Assembly: GCA_030037105.1 (NCBI GenBank)
Contig: JASHRY010000204.1
Location: 1 to 13,820, forward strand
Source: Xanthobacteraceae bacterium
GTDB taxonomy: Bacteria; Pseudomonadota; Alphaproteobacteria; Rhizobiales; Xanthobacteraceae
Direction: 5' to 3'
DNA: 13,820 nucleotides
Shown in pieces: positions 1-8,329 of this stretch (positions are counted from its first letter, which is position 1; every line of letters starts with the position of its first letter). A program made the position numbers and the translations under genes. The notes under the pieces are model-generated. The model was not told where the DNA came from. It did no database searches and saw nothing but the letters and a program-made list of their open reading frames with translations.

Positions 1-1080
1 GCCAAGGCCAAAGCCGAAGGTCTGTGGAATCTGTTCCTGCCGCCCTCGCCTCACGATGATGGCGATTATCGCGGCGCCGGGCTCACGAACCTCGACTACG
101 CCCTGTGCGCCGAGCAAATGGGCCGCGTCTCCTGGGCGTCAGAAGTCTTCAACTGCTCGGCGCCCGACACCGGCAATATGGAAGTCCTGCACCGCTACGG
201 CTCGCCTGAGCAAAAGGCCAAATGGCTCAAGCCCCTGCTCGCCGGCGAGATTCGCTCGGCGTTCCTGATGACCGAGCCCGCAGTCGCCTCCTCCGACGCC
301 ACCAATATCGAGACCTCGATCGTCCGCGACGGCGCCGACTATGTCATCAAGGGCCGCAAATGGTGGTCATCGGGGGTCGGCGATCCGCGCTGCAAGATCG
401 CCATCGTCATGGGCAAGACCGACCCGAGACGCGCCCGGCACGAGCAGCAATCGCAGATCCTCGTCCCGCTCGATACGCCGGGCGTCAAGGTCGTGCGCAT
501 GCTGCCGGTGTTCGGCTATGACGAGGCGCCGCACGGGAACGCCGACGTCGTTCTCGACAATGTGCGCGTGCCGGCCGGCAACCTCATTCTCGGCGAAGGC
601 CGCGGTTTCGAGATCGCACAGGGACGGCTCGGCCCGGGCCGCATCCACCATTGCATGCGCGCGCTCGGCGTCGCCGAGGTCGCGCTGGAGAAAATGACCC
701 AGCGGCTTCTCTCCCGCGTCGCCTTCGGCAAGAAGATCGCCGAACATTCGGTCTGGGAGCAGCGCATCGCCGAAGCGCGCATCGACATCGAGATGACGCG
801 GCTCCTCTGCCTCAAGGCCGCCGACATGATGGACAAGGTTGGCAACAAGGCGGCGCAGCTCGAAATCGCCATGATCAAGGTGGCGGCGCCGCGCGTGGCG
901 CTGCGGGTGATCGACGACGCGATCCAGGCGCACGGCGGCATGGGCGTGACGACCGACGCCGGGCTGGCGCGGGCTTACGCGCATATCCGCACGCTTCGGC
1001 TTGCCGACGGCCCCGACGAAGTCCATTGCCGGGCGATCGCGCGCCTGGAAATACGCAAATACACCAACGCATCGGTCTGA
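1..1080 (+). CDS. Acyl-CoA dehydrogenase, ACAD10/11 type (5' end outside window)
   Basis: FAD-dependent enzyme introducing the alpha-beta double bond in an acyl-CoA, the first step of beta-oxidation. The reading frame is open from base 1 and ends at TGA 1078-1080, giving 359 codons. Relatives are about 400-415 residues, so roughly 50 N-terminal residues lie upstream. Visible family segments are [17 protein letters not shown] (FAD/substrate-binding middle domain), [37 protein letters not shown] (start of the C-terminal helical domain), [12 protein letters not shown] and LADGPDEVH. The last is a signature near the active site of the ACAD10/11 group. A beta-oxidation multifunctional gene follows 57 bases downstream on the same strand, which suggests joint expression. 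Bacterial members often sit beside an APH-like kinase gene; if present here it would be to the left. The family is clear; the acyl chain used is not. Confidence 0.93.
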   Translation, partial: AKAKAEGLWNLFLPPSPHDDGDYRGAGLTNLDYALCAEQMGRVSWASEVFNCSAPDTGNMEVLHRYGSPEQKAKWLKPLLAGEIRSAFLMTEPAVASSDATNIETSIVRDGADYVIKGRKWWSSGVGDPRCKIAIVMGKTDPRRARHEQQSQILVPLDTPGVKVVRMLPVFGYDEAPHGNADVVLDNVRVPAGNLILGEGRGFEIAQGRLGPGRIHHCMRALGVAEVALEKMTQRLLSRVAFGKKIAEHSVWEQRIAEARIDIEMTRLLCLKAADMMDKVGNKAAQLEIAMIKVAAPRVALRVIDDAIQAHGGMGVTTDAGLARAYAHIRTLRLADGPDEVHCRAIARLEIRKYTNASV

Positions 1081-1123
1081 GCGCGCAGACGCGCGGATAT
1101 AAATTCGCGCGAGCAGGAATGCA

Positions 1124-1128
1124 GGGAG
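1124..1128 (+). promoter_or_regulatory. Ribosome binding site of the multifunctional beta-oxidation gene
   Basis: GGGAG lies nine bases before ATG 1138 and supports that start, which is also where homology to the hydratase domain begins. Confidence 0.6.
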
Positions 1129-1137
1129 CAACGAGCG

Positions 1138-3216
1138 ATGGCCGCCGTCAACGCCGTGACCGATCTCGCCCGCGACGGCAATATCGCCGTGCTGACGATC
1201 GATTCGCCGCCGGTCAACGCCCTTTCGGCGGACGTGCGCAACGGTCTGCGCGACGGGCTTGCGCAGGCGGCGGCGGACCCGGCCGTCAAAGCCATCGTGG
1301 TGATTTGCGCCGGCCGCACCTTCATTGCCGGCGCGGACATTTCCGAATTCGGCAAACCCACCAAGGGCGCGTCGCTGCCCGAGCTGCAAGCCGCGCTCGA
1401 AGGCGGCCCCAAGTCAGTCATCGCCGCCATGCACGGCACCATCTTGGGCGGCGGTTTCGAAATGGCTCTCATGTGCCATTACCGCGTCGCGGTGCCGTCG
1501 GCGAAATTCGGCTTTCCCGAGATCAAGCTCGGCCTCATTCCCGGCGCCGGCGGCACGCAGCGCCTACCGCGCCTGAGCGGGGTCGAAAACGCGCTCGAGG
1601 TCATCCTTTTGGGCGCGCCGTTCGGCGCTGCCGAAGCTCTGCACTGGGGCGTGGTCGATACGCTCGTCGAGGAAGGACAATTGCGCCAAGGCGCGCTCGC
1701 CTTTGCGCGCAAGGTCGTCGACACCCACATGCCGTTGCGTAAAATCCGCGACATCAACGGGAAGATCGAAGCGGCGCGCGGGCACCCGGAGATTTTCGAC
1801 ACGGCGCGGCGCGAATATGCCCGCAAGTATCGCGGCTTCGAAGCCTGGCACGCCGCCTTGCGCGCGGTCGAGGCCGCCGTGGAGCTGCCCTTCGACGAGG
1901 GCTTGAAGCTCGAGCGGCAGGCGTTTCTCGACCTCATCCCGACGGCGCAATCGCGCGCGCAGCGCTACGTCTTCTTCGCCGAGCGCAAGGCGTGGAAGAT
2001 CGCCGACATTGCCGACGCCACGCCGACCCTGCCGGTCAACAAGGTCGGCGTGATCGGCGCCGGCACGATGGGCGGCGGCATCGCGATGAATTTCCTCAAC
2101 GCCGGAATTCCGGTGACGATCATCGAGACGGCGCGGGACGCGCTCGACCGCGGCCTCGCCACGATCCGCCGCAATTACGACAACACCGCCAGAAAAGGCC
2201 GCCTCACCGGCACCGACGTCGACAGGCGGATGGGTCTTCTCAGCCCCGGCCTCAACCTCGACGCCGTTGCCGATTGCGATCTCGTCATCGAGGCGGTCTA
2301 CGAGAACATGGACATCAAGAAGGAGATCTTCCGCAGACTCGACACCATTGCCAAGCCGGACGCGATCCTCGCCTCCAACACGTCCTACCTCGACATCGAC
2401 GAGATTGCCGCGGTCACGCGCCGGCCGGACCGCGTTCTCGGCATGCATTTCTTCTCGCCGGCGAACGTCATGCGGCTCCTCGAAGTCGTGCGCGGGGCGA
2501 AGACGGCGAAGCCGGTGATCGCCACGGTCATGCGGCTCGCGCGCAAGATCGGCAAAGTCGCCGTGCTGGTCGGCGTCTGCCACGGCTTTGTCGGCAATCG
2601 CATGCTGGCCCAGCGCCAGCGCGAAGCGCAAAAGCTGATCCTCGAAGGCGCCATGCCCTGGGACGTCGACCGCGTGATCTACGATTTCGGCCTGCCCATG
2701 GGACCGTTCGCCATGAGCGACCTTGCCGGCCTCGATATCGGCTGGTCGAAGGAGACGAGCAGGTCCTCGACCATCCGCGAGATCCTTTGCGAGATGGGTC
2801 GGCGCGGCCAAAAGACCGGCGCCGGCTTTTACGACTATGACGAACGGCGCACTGCGAAGCCTTCGGCCCTGGTTGAGAAGATCATCCTCGATTTTGCCGC
2901 CAAGAAGGGCGTCAACCGGCACAAAATCTCCGATGACGAAATCCTCGAGCGCTGCATTTATCCGATGATCAACGAGGGCGCCAAGATCATCGCCGAGGGC
3001 AAGGCGCAGCGCGCCTCCGACATCGACATCGTCTGGATCAACGGCTACGGCTGGCCTGCCTATCGCGGCGGCCCGATGTTCTACGCCGACCTGATCGGTC
3101 CGGAAAAAGTCCTCGCCAAGATGCGGGAATTCGCGGCGGCGATGGGTGGGGACTTCAGGCCGGCGCCGCTGCTCGAACGAGTCGTCGCCGAAGGACGACG
3201 GCTGCAGGATTTATAA
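1138..3216 (+). CDS. Bifunctional enoyl-CoA hydratase / 3-hydroxyacyl-CoA dehydrogenase
   Basis: Catalyses the second and third steps of beta-oxidation: hydration of 2-enoyl-CoA, then NAD-dependent oxidation of the 3-hydroxyacyl-CoA. It has 692 residues in the peroxisomal multifunctional-enzyme (hydratase-first) order. Residues 1-190 are a crotonase domain with the oxyanion-hole segments IAGADISEF and [11 protein letters not shown]. Both catalytic glutamates are present: E108 in GGGFEM and E128 in [16 protein letters not shown]. From residue 302 a Rossmann NAD domain begins ([12 protein letters not shown]), with the catalytic histidine H437 in GMHFFSP and the GFVGNRM segment. Two C-terminal 3HCDH helical domains follow ([15 protein letters not shown], then [18 protein letters not shown]). 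No residue needed for either activity appears missing. Together with the upstream acyl-CoA dehydrogenase it provides three of the four beta-oxidation steps; the thiolase is not in the window. Confidence 0.95.
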   Translation: MAAVNAVTDLARDGNIAVLTIDSPPVNALSADVRNGLRDGLAQAAADPAVKAIVVICAGRTFIAGADISEFGKPTKGASLPELQAALEGGPKSVIAAMHGTILGGGFEMALMCHYRVAVPSAKFGFPEIKLGLIPGAGGTQRLPRLSGVENALEVILLGAPFGAAEALHWGVVDTLVEEGQLRQGALAFARKVVDTHMPLRKIRDINGKIEAARGHPEIFDTARREYARKYRGFEAWHAALRAVEAAVELPFDEGLKLERQAFLDLIPTAQSRAQRYVFFAERKAWKIADIADATPTLPVNKVGVIGAGTMGGGIAMNFLNAGIPVTIIETARDALDRGLATIRRNYDNTARKGRLTGTDVDRRMGLLSPGLNLDAVADCDLVIEAVYENMDIKKEIFRRLDTIAKPDAILASNTSYLDIDEIAAVTRRPDRVLGMHFFSPANVMRLLEVVRGAKTAKPVIATVMRLARKIGKVAVLVGVCHGFVGNRMLAQRQREAQKLILEGAMPWDVDRVIYDFGLPMGPFAMSDLAGLDIGWSKETSRSSTIREILCEMGRRGQKTGAGFYDYDERRTAKPSALVEKIILDFAAKKGVNRHKISDDEILERCIYPMINEGAKIIAEGKAQRASDIDIVWINGYGWPAYRGGPMFYADLIGPEKVLAKMREFAAAMGGDFRPAPLLERVVAEGRRLQDL

Positions 3217-3344
3217 GACTGACGCTTGCCAGCGTGACAAAAGGCTGGCGCGCTGCGGCGGGGCTTCAGCGTTTCTTGGGAAGCGAGACTTGCGCGCGGC
3301 AGCCGCGGTGCTTTTGAATTCCGGCACCATTAATTCAGCAGGAA

Positions 3345-3358
3345 TTGATCTACCGCAA
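3345..3358 (+). promoter_or_regulatory. Candidate FNR/FixK-type binding site
   Basis: TTGATCTACCGCAA fits the rhizobial FixK-type pattern TTG[A/C]-N6-[T/G]CAA exactly and matches eight of ten fixed positions of the FNR pattern TTGAT-N4-ATCAA. It lies 305 bases upstream of the pta start, so activation would require a long leader. I could not find a good -10 at the distance expected for a class II site. Only eight specified bases, two of them degenerate, make a chance match quite possible. Confidence 0.3.
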
Positions 3359-3594
3359 CAAGTCGACGACGCTTTTGCAAGATTTGATGCTGCTGATAAG
3401 CAGGCGGGGACTGACGCAGTGCGGCAACCTCCCAGGCGGCTGGCGGAACGGACCTGCGACCGACGTGACCACGTTGGCTCAAACATGAGGGAGTAGCGGA
3501 CACGAAAAAGGCAATCTCATTGCCCAACGCTGTCAAGCTCATTCCCACCGGAGCCCCGTCTGATGATCGGCGGCTTCACGGACGCCGCAGCGGC

Positions 3595-3628
3595 GCCGGC
3601 CGTCAACGGTTAACGCATCGACGCCGGC
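3595..3628 (+). promoter_or_regulatory. GC-rich stem-loop in the pta leader
   Basis: The left arm GCCGGCCGTC (3595-3604) pairs with GACGCCGGC (3620-3628). This makes nine base pairs with one bulged C and a 15-base loop. It ends 35 bases before ATG 3664 and no T-run follows, so it does not look like an intrinsic terminator. A perfect palindrome, GATTGCAATC (3639-3648), sits between it and the ribosome binding site. Together they could be a leader structure or operator; function is unknown. Confidence 0.35.
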
Positions 3629-3650
3629 AATAGTGCATGATTGCAATCTC

Positions 3651-3657
3651 AGCGAGG
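3651..3657 (+). promoter_or_regulatory. Ribosome binding site deciding the pta start
   Basis: AGCGAGG ends six bases before ATG 3664. The in-frame ATGs at 3637 and 3658 are less likely. The first has no purine-rich site upstream, and the second directly abuts this site. Confidence 0.5.
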
Positions 3658-3663
3658 ATGCGG

Positions 3664-4584
3664 ATGAACAGTCGTCATCATCAGCAGCTTATTGAAAAGG
3701 CGCGCGGGCTGGCGCCGCTCCGCACCGCCATCGTGCATCCGGTCGACACAGTGTCGCTGGCGGGCGCCATCGAAGCTGCCAAGGAGAAGCTCATCGTCCC
3801 GGTCCTGGTTGGGCCCGAGGCCAAGATTCGCGCCGCGGCGGAACAGGCGAAGCTCGACGTTTCTGCCTACGACCTCGTGCCGACCGAACACAGCCACGCG
3901 GCTGCGGCGGCGGCCGTCATGCTCGCCTGCGACCGCAAGGTCGAGGCGCTGATGAAGGGCAGCCTGCATACCGACGAGTTTATGGGCGCGATCGTGCGCG
4001 CGGAGAAGCTGCGCACCGACCGGCGCATGAGCCACGTCTTCGTCATCGACGTGCCCGACTATCCGCGGCCGCTTTTCGTCACCGACGCCGCTCTCAACAT
4101 CTACCCGACTCTGGAGGACAAAGTCGACATCGTGCAGAACGCCATCGACCTTGCCCATGTGCTCGGGCTTCCCCTGCCGAAAGTCGCCATTCTTTCCGCG
4201 GTCGAGACGGTCTCGTCGAAGATCAAATCGACGATCGACGCCGCCGCCCTGTGCAAAATGGCCGATCGTCGCCAGATCACCGGCGGCATTCTCGATGGCC
4301 CGCTGGCTTTCGACAATGCCGTCTCCGCGGAAGCCGCCAGCACCAAGGGGATCGTCTCGCCGGTCGCCGGTCAGGCCGATATTTTCGTCGTTCCCGATCT
4401 CGAAGCCGGCAACATGCTGGCGAAGCAGCTCGAATATCTAGCCGAGGCGCAGATTGCCGGCATCGCGCTCGGCGCCCGCCTCCCCATCATCCTCACCAGC
4501 CGCGCCGACAAGACGCAGGCGCGGCTTGGTTCCTGCGCGATCGCGCTCCTCCTGGCGCGGCATCCGGCGGGAGCAATGCCGTGA
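3664..4584 (+). CDS. pta: Phosphate acetyl/butyryltransferase (PTA_PTB family)
   Basis: Transfers an acyl group between CoA and phosphate in the cytoplasm, giving acetyl phosphate (or another short-chain acyl phosphate) for the kinase encoded next. With the preferred start the protein has 306 residues, the size of a stand-alone PTA_PTB domain. Family segments in order: EALMKGSLHTDEFM, HVFVIDVP, PLFVTDAALNIYPTLEDKVD, VAILSAVETVSSKIKST, GGILDGPLAFDNA, GQADIFVVPDLEAGNML and PIILTSRADKTQARLGSC. The sequence resembles the transferase half of proteins annotated as bifunctional enoyl-CoA hydratase/phosphate acetyltransferase, but the N-terminal MaoC-like hydratase half is absent and no remnant is seen upstream. 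Its stop overlaps the kinase GTG in a GTGA, so translation is probably coupled. Acetyl-CoA is the likely substrate; butyryl-CoA or propionyl-CoA cannot be excluded. The gene could start at 3637, adding nine residues. Confidence 0.88.
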   Translation: MNSRHHQQLIEKARGLAPLRTAIVHPVDTVSLAGAIEAAKEKLIVPVLVGPEAKIRAAAEQAKLDVSAYDLVPTEHSHAAAAAAVMLACDRKVEALMKGSLHTDEFMGAIVRAEKLRTDRRMSHVFVIDVPDYPRPLFVTDAALNIYPTLEDKVDIVQNAIDLAHVLGLPLPKVAILSAVETVSSKIKSTIDAAALCKMADRRQITGGILDGPLAFDNAVSAEAASTKGIVSPVAGQADIFVVPDLEAGNMLAKQLEYLAEAQIAGIALGARLPIILTSRADKTQARLGSCAIALLLARHPAGAMP

Positions 4585-5807
4585 CCGATGCGATCCTCGT
4601 CGTCAATGCCGGCTCGTCGAGCGTGAAATTCTCGCTGTTCCCCGGCGAGCAGCGGCCGAGCCGCGCCGATCTCCTTTGCGAGGGTCAGTTCGCTGGAATC
4701 GGCCGCCGCATCCATTTCACCGCCAAGGACGGTGCCGGAGCCCCCCTCGTCGATCAACACCTCCCTCACGGCGCGAGCCACGAAGACGCGCTGGCCGCGC
4801 TGTTGCCATGGCTCGCCGACCACTTCGCCGAGCATCGCCTGATCGCGGCGGGACACCGCGTCGTTCACGGCGGCCTGAGCTACGCGGAGCCGGTGCGCAT
4901 CGACGAGTCGGTCATCGACGAACTTGTGCGCCTAGTGCCATTGGCGCCGCTGCACCAGCCGCACAACCTTGCCGCCATCGCGGCGCTCGCCAAGCTGCAT
5001 CCGAAACTGCCGCAGGTCGCGTGTTTCGACACGTCCTTTCATCACACCCAGCCGGAAGTTGCCGCCGCCTATGCCCTGCCGCGCCGGCTCAGCGAGGAAG
5101 GAATCCGCCGCTACGGCTTCCACGGATTGTCCTACGAATATATCGCGAGCGTCCTGCCCGACGTGATCAGCTCGCCCGCCGCGCAGGGCCGCGTGGTCGT
5201 CGCCCATCTTGGCAGCGGCGCCAGCATGTGCGCCATGAAGCAGCGCAAGAGCGTCTCCACCACGATGGGCTTCACCGCGCTCGACGGATTAATGATGAGC
5301 CGGCGCTGCGGCAGCCTCGACCCCGGCGTCGTGCTTTATCTCTTGGAGGAAAAGAAGATGGCTGCCGCGGCGATCAGCGATCTCTTGTATCAATCCTCGG
5401 GGCTGCTCGGCGTGTCCGCGCTGAGCGACGACATGAAGACGCTTCTGGAAAGCGAGAATCCGAACGCCGTCGCCGCCGTCGATCTGTTTGTCTATCGCAT
5501 CTGCCGCGAACTCGGCTCGCTTGCCGCGGCGCTGGAAGGGCTTGAGGCCCTCGTTTTCACCGCCGGCATTGGCGAGCACGCTCCCGAGATCCGCCGCCGG
5601 GTTTGCGAAAAAGCGGCGTGGCTCGGCTTGGCGATCGACGCGGCGGCAAACGCGGCCGGCGGCCCGCGCATCAGCAAGTCCGACAGCACGGTTTCGGCGT
5701 GGGTGATCCCGACCGACGAGGATCTGATGATCGCGCGCCACTCCTGGCGTCTCGTCGGCGCAAGCTGGGAACCGAAGAGCGCAGAGATTGAGGCGCAAGA
5801 ACTCTAA
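4581..5807 (+). CDS. ackA: Acetate (short-chain acyl) kinase
   Basis: Converts acyl phosphate plus ADP to the acid plus ATP, or the reverse, completing the route begun by the upstream transferase. The start is GTG 4581, with GGGAG at 4569-4573 and a four-base overlap with the previous stop. The 408 residues are normal for the family. The ASKHA-fold motifs are seen in order: NAGSSSVKFSLF (N9, K16), GHRVVHGG, CFDTSFH, YGFHGLSYEYI (H181), HLGSGASM, MGFTALDGLMMSRRCGSLDPG and FTAGIGEHAPEIR. Several positions differ from textbook AckA: FHGTSH reads FHGLSY, HLGNGAS reads HLGSGAS, and GTRSGDLDP reads SRRCGSLDP. The core nucleotide- and phosphate-binding residues appear kept, so I expect an active kinase of a divergent subfamily, possibly with altered acyl preference. 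A proton-pump gene follows after 56 bases on the same strand. Confidence 0.92.
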   Translation: MTDAILVVNAGSSSVKFSLFPGEQRPSRADLLCEGQFAGIGRRIHFTAKDGAGAPLVDQHLPHGASHEDALAALLPWLADHFAEHRLIAAGHRVVHGGLSYAEPVRIDESVIDELVRLVPLAPLHQPHNLAAIAALAKLHPKLPQVACFDTSFHHTQPEVAAAYALPRRLSEEGIRRYGFHGLSYEYIASVLPDVISSPAAQGRVVVAHLGSGASMCAMKQRKSVSTTMGFTALDGLMMSRRCGSLDPGVVLYLLEEKKMAAAAISDLLYQSSGLLGVSALSDDMKTLLESENPNAVAAVDLFVYRICRELGSLAAALEGLEALVFTAGIGEHAPEIRRRVCEKAAWLGLAIDAAANAAGGPRISKSDSTVSAWVIPTDEDLMIARHSWRLVGASWEPKSAEIEAQEL

Positions 5808-5852
5808 AGGACCCAGGAGCGAGAAGTCATAACCAACATGCCCCGCCAAGAC

Positions 5853-5858
5853 GGGAGG
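5853..5858 (+). promoter_or_regulatory. Strong ribosome binding site of the ATPase gene
   Basis: GGGAGG lies five bases before ATG 5864. With only 56 bases since the kinase stop and no terminator-like hairpin, read-through from ackA is likely. Confidence 0.6.
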
Positions 5859-5863
5859 CCAGG

Positions 5864-8305
5864 ATGAATGAAGTTGCGAAGGGGACCGCGCGCGGTGCGG
5901 CGCCGGCTGTCGCAGCGGGGCTGAGCGAAGCAGAGGCCGCGCGGCGGCTTGTCCAATACGGCGAGAATGCTCTCGCCGAGCGTCGGACGGGCGTGCTGGA
6001 GCGCATGGCACGCTTCTTCTGGGGACCGATCCCCTGGATGATCGAGATCGCCGCGGCGCTTTCGGCAATACTCCGCCATTGGGATGATCTCGCGATCATC
6101 GTGGCAATGCTCCTCATCAATGCCGGCGTCGGCTTCTGGCAGGAGTTCAAAGCCGACAATGCCATCGCGCTCCTGAAGCAGCGGCTGGCGGTCAAGGCGC
6201 GCGTGAAACGTGACGGCCTTTGGAAGGACATCGAAGCGAGGTTGCTCGTCCCCGGTGACCTTGTGCACGTCAAGCTCGGCAACATCGTGCCCGCCGATTT
6301 GAAATTGATAGCAGGCGCCTACCTCAGCGTAGACCAATCGTCGCTAACCGGCGAATCGCTGCCTGTTGACAAAAAAGCCGGCGACGAAGCCTACTCTGGC
6401 TCCATCGCCAGGCAGGGCGAGATGGACGGCATCGTCGTTGCGACGGGCGGGAAAACCTATTTCGGAAAGACAGCCCGCCTCGTGGAACATGCCAGGACCG
6501 TCTCCCATTTCCAGCGCGCCGTGCTGCGCGTGGGCAACTTTCTGATCCTGGTGACCGTCGGCTTGGTCCTCATGATCGGCCTGGCCGCCCTTTTCCGTCG
6601 CGATCCGCCGCTCGAGACAGTTCAGTTCGCCCTCATACTCACAGTCGCCTCAATCCCGGTCGCCTTACCGGCGGTGCTTTCGGTTACCATGGCGGTCGGC
6701 GCCGAGCGCCTGGCGCGCATGCGGGCCATCGTCGCGCGCCTCGTAGCCATCGAGGAGATGGCCGGCATGGATGTGCTGTGCAGCGACAAGACCGGGACAC
6801 TGACCAAGAACGAACTCACCCTCGGCCAGCCGCAGCCGGCGCCCGGCGTCGCGCCCGACGACCTCATGTTGGCGGCGATGCTGGCCTCGCGGCGTGATGC
6901 GCCGGATGCGATCGACGCCGCGATCTTTGCCGCAGCGCCCGCCGATTTACGCCTCGACGGCTGCGTGGTGACGGCCTTTCACCCGTTCGACCCGGTGACG
7001 AAGCGCTCTGAGGCAACGATCGATCGCGACAATCAGCGCTTCAAAGTCGGCAAAGGCGCGCCGCAGGTGATCGTCGATCTCTGCAGGCCCGACGCGGAGG
7101 CGCGGCGCATGATTTCCGCGACCATCGATCAGGACGCGAACAAAGGCTACCGCACGCTCGGCGTCGCGCGCACCGACGAGGCAGGCGGCTGGCGCTTTCT
7201 CGGCCTCCTGCCGCTGTTCGATCCGCCGCGGGCGGATTGTGCGACGACAATCGCCGCTACACGCGCCATGGGCATCGATATCAAGATGGTCACCGGCGAC
7301 CACGAGGCGATCGCCAGGCAGATCGCCGCACAGCTTAAGCTTGGTCAGAATATCGTCGTCGCCGACGCGATGTTCAGCAAAGAAGGGGGCGAGGTGGACG
7401 CGTCGCGGATCATCGCGGCCGACGGCTTCGCCCGCGTGTTTCCCGAGCACAAGTTCAGAATCGTCAAGGCACTGCAGGACGCCGGCCATATCGTCGGCAT
7501 GACCGGCGACGGCGTCAATGACGCGCCGGCCTTGAAACAGGCCGACGTCGGCATCGCCGTCAGCGGCGCGACCGATGCGGCACGGGCCGCGGCCGATCTG
7601 GTACTGACCGCGCCCGGCCTTTCGGTGATCACGCATGCGATCGAGGAAGCACGGCAAATCTTTGAGCGCATGACCGGCTACGCGACTTACCGCATCGCGG
7701 AGACAACGCGTGTCCTCCTTTTCATGACGGCCAGTATCCTGGTTTTCAACTTTTATCCGGTCACGGCAATCATGGTCGTTCTCTTGGCGCTGCTCAATGA
7801 CCTCCCGATCATGATGATCGCCTACGACAACGCCGCGCTCGCGCCGTATCCGGTCCGTTGGAACATGGGGCGTGTTCTCACGATCGCCTCCGCGCTCGGC
7901 GTCTTCGGGGTCATCAGCAGCTTCGGAATCTTTTGGATTCTTCGCAATTATCTCGGGCTGCCGGCGGCGGCTGTACAATCGCTCATTTTCCTCAAGCTGC
8001 TAGTGGCCGGACACATGACAATCTATCTGACACGCAATAAGGGCCCGATCTGGGAACGTCCGTGGCCAAGCTGGAAACTCGTCGCGCCTTGCGAGGCCAC
8101 CCAATTGATCGGCACCCTGGTCGTCGTCTACGGCTGGTTCGTCACGCCGACCGGTTGGCGGCTCGCGCTCCTGGTGTGGGGCTACTCCCTCGTCTCGTTC
8201 CTTATCGGCAGCGCCGTCAAAGTGGGTACCTCCCGGCTGGTGGAGCACCGCGCCGCTCATCAAGCCCATCATCTCGCGCGCATCGAAGGCCGCGTTACGG
8301 CCTGA
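5864..8305 (+). CDS. Plasma-membrane proton-exporting P-type ATPase (P3A)
   Basis: Integral membrane pump that uses ATP to export protons. It has 813 residues, close to prokaryotic P3A ATPases, and lacks the long C-terminal autoinhibitory region of plant and fungal pumps. An N-terminal cation-ATPase segment (GLSEAEAARRLVQYGENAL) precedes the membrane helices. The actuator motif is TGES at residues 162-165. The helix-4 motif is IPVALPAVLSVTMAVGA, typical of P3A rather than calcium or Na/K pumps. The phosphorylation site is DKTGTLT with D308. The nucleotide domain shows KGAP, and DPPR and MVTGDH follow, with the hinge TGDGVND at 547-553. The helix-6 segment LLNDLPIMMIAYDN holds D646, equivalent to the transported-proton carboxylate of plant pumps. 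All catalytic elements are intact. Its place between ackA and a PhaC-like gene suggests a role in pH homeostasis during acid formation, which is inference. Confidence 0.93.
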   Translation: MNEVAKGTARGAAPAVAAGLSEAEAARRLVQYGENALAERRTGVLERMARFFWGPIPWMIEIAAALSAILRHWDDLAIIVAMLLINAGVGFWQEFKADNAIALLKQRLAVKARVKRDGLWKDIEARLLVPGDLVHVKLGNIVPADLKLIAGAYLSVDQSSLTGESLPVDKKAGDEAYSGSIARQGEMDGIVVATGGKTYFGKTARLVEHARTVSHFQRAVLRVGNFLILVTVGLVLMIGLAALFRRDPPLETVQFALILTVASIPVALPAVLSVTMAVGAERLARMRAIVARLVAIEEMAGMDVLCSDKTGTLTKNELTLGQPQPAPGVAPDDLMLAAMLASRRDAPDAIDAAIFAAAPADLRLDGCVVTAFHPFDPVTKRSEATIDRDNQRFKVGKGAPQVIVDLCRPDAEARRMISATIDQDANKGYRTLGVARTDEAGGWRFLGLLPLFDPPRADCATTIAATRAMGIDIKMVTGDHEAIARQIAAQLKLGQNIVVADAMFSKEGGEVDASRIIAADGFARVFPEHKFRIVKALQDAGHIVGMTGDGVNDAPALKQADVGIAVSGATDAARAAADLVLTAPGLSVITHAIEEARQIFERMTGYATYRIAETTRVLLFMTASILVFNFYPVTAIMVVLLALLNDLPIMMIAYDNAALAPYPVRWNMGRVLTIASALGVFGVISSFGIFWILRNYLGLPAAAVQSLIFLKLLVAGHMTIYLTRNKGPIWERPWPSWKLVAPCEATQLIGTLVVVYGWFVTPTGWRLALLVWGYSLVSFLIGSAVKVGTSRLVEHRAAHQAHHLARIEGRVTA

Positions 8306-8329
8306 TGACTTCATCGTCGGTGCAACACC

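Larger units (their letters stand above)
3217..3663. other. Long intergenic/leader region before the pta-ackA operon
   Basis: These 447 bases hold no convincing gene. Open frames exist on both strands (for example one ending at 3496 on plus and one over 3211-3486 on minus). They lack the strong G/C third-position preference of the neighbours, have no ribosome binding site and resemble no family I know. Contents I can point to: a weak 6-bp stem-loop just after the upstream stop (GCCAGC 3228-3233 with GCTGGC 3244-3249) without a T-run; a candidate FNR/FixK box at 3345-3358; a small hairpin at 3390-3403; a GC-rich stem-loop at 3595-3628; and a perfect 10-base palindrome at 3639-3648. The stretch probably carries the promoter and leader of the downstream operon. 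Confidence 0.6.

Noticed and set aside
1564..2922. Long minus-strand open frame opposite the multifunctional gene (452 codons)
   Set aside because: A mirror frame produced by the strong codon bias of the plus-strand gene; the peptide is rich in Arg, Asp, Gly and Val without domains.
3228..3249. Stem-loop after the multifunctional gene as an intrinsic terminator
   Set aside because: Only six base pairs and no T-run follows.
3146..3496. A 116-codon plus-strand open frame over the end of the multifunctional gene and the gap
   Set aside because: It overlaps the end of a certain gene, has no ribosome binding site, lacks G/C-rich third positions in its later half and resembles no family.
3530..3535. 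CTGTCA, a Pho-box half-site upstream of pta-ackA
   Set aside because: A PhoB site needs a second copy about 11 bases away; none is present, so phosphate control is not supported by the sequence.
3211..3548. Minus-strand open frames in the gap before pta
   Set aside because: Their composition is not protein-like for this genome and no start signals or recognisable motifs are present.
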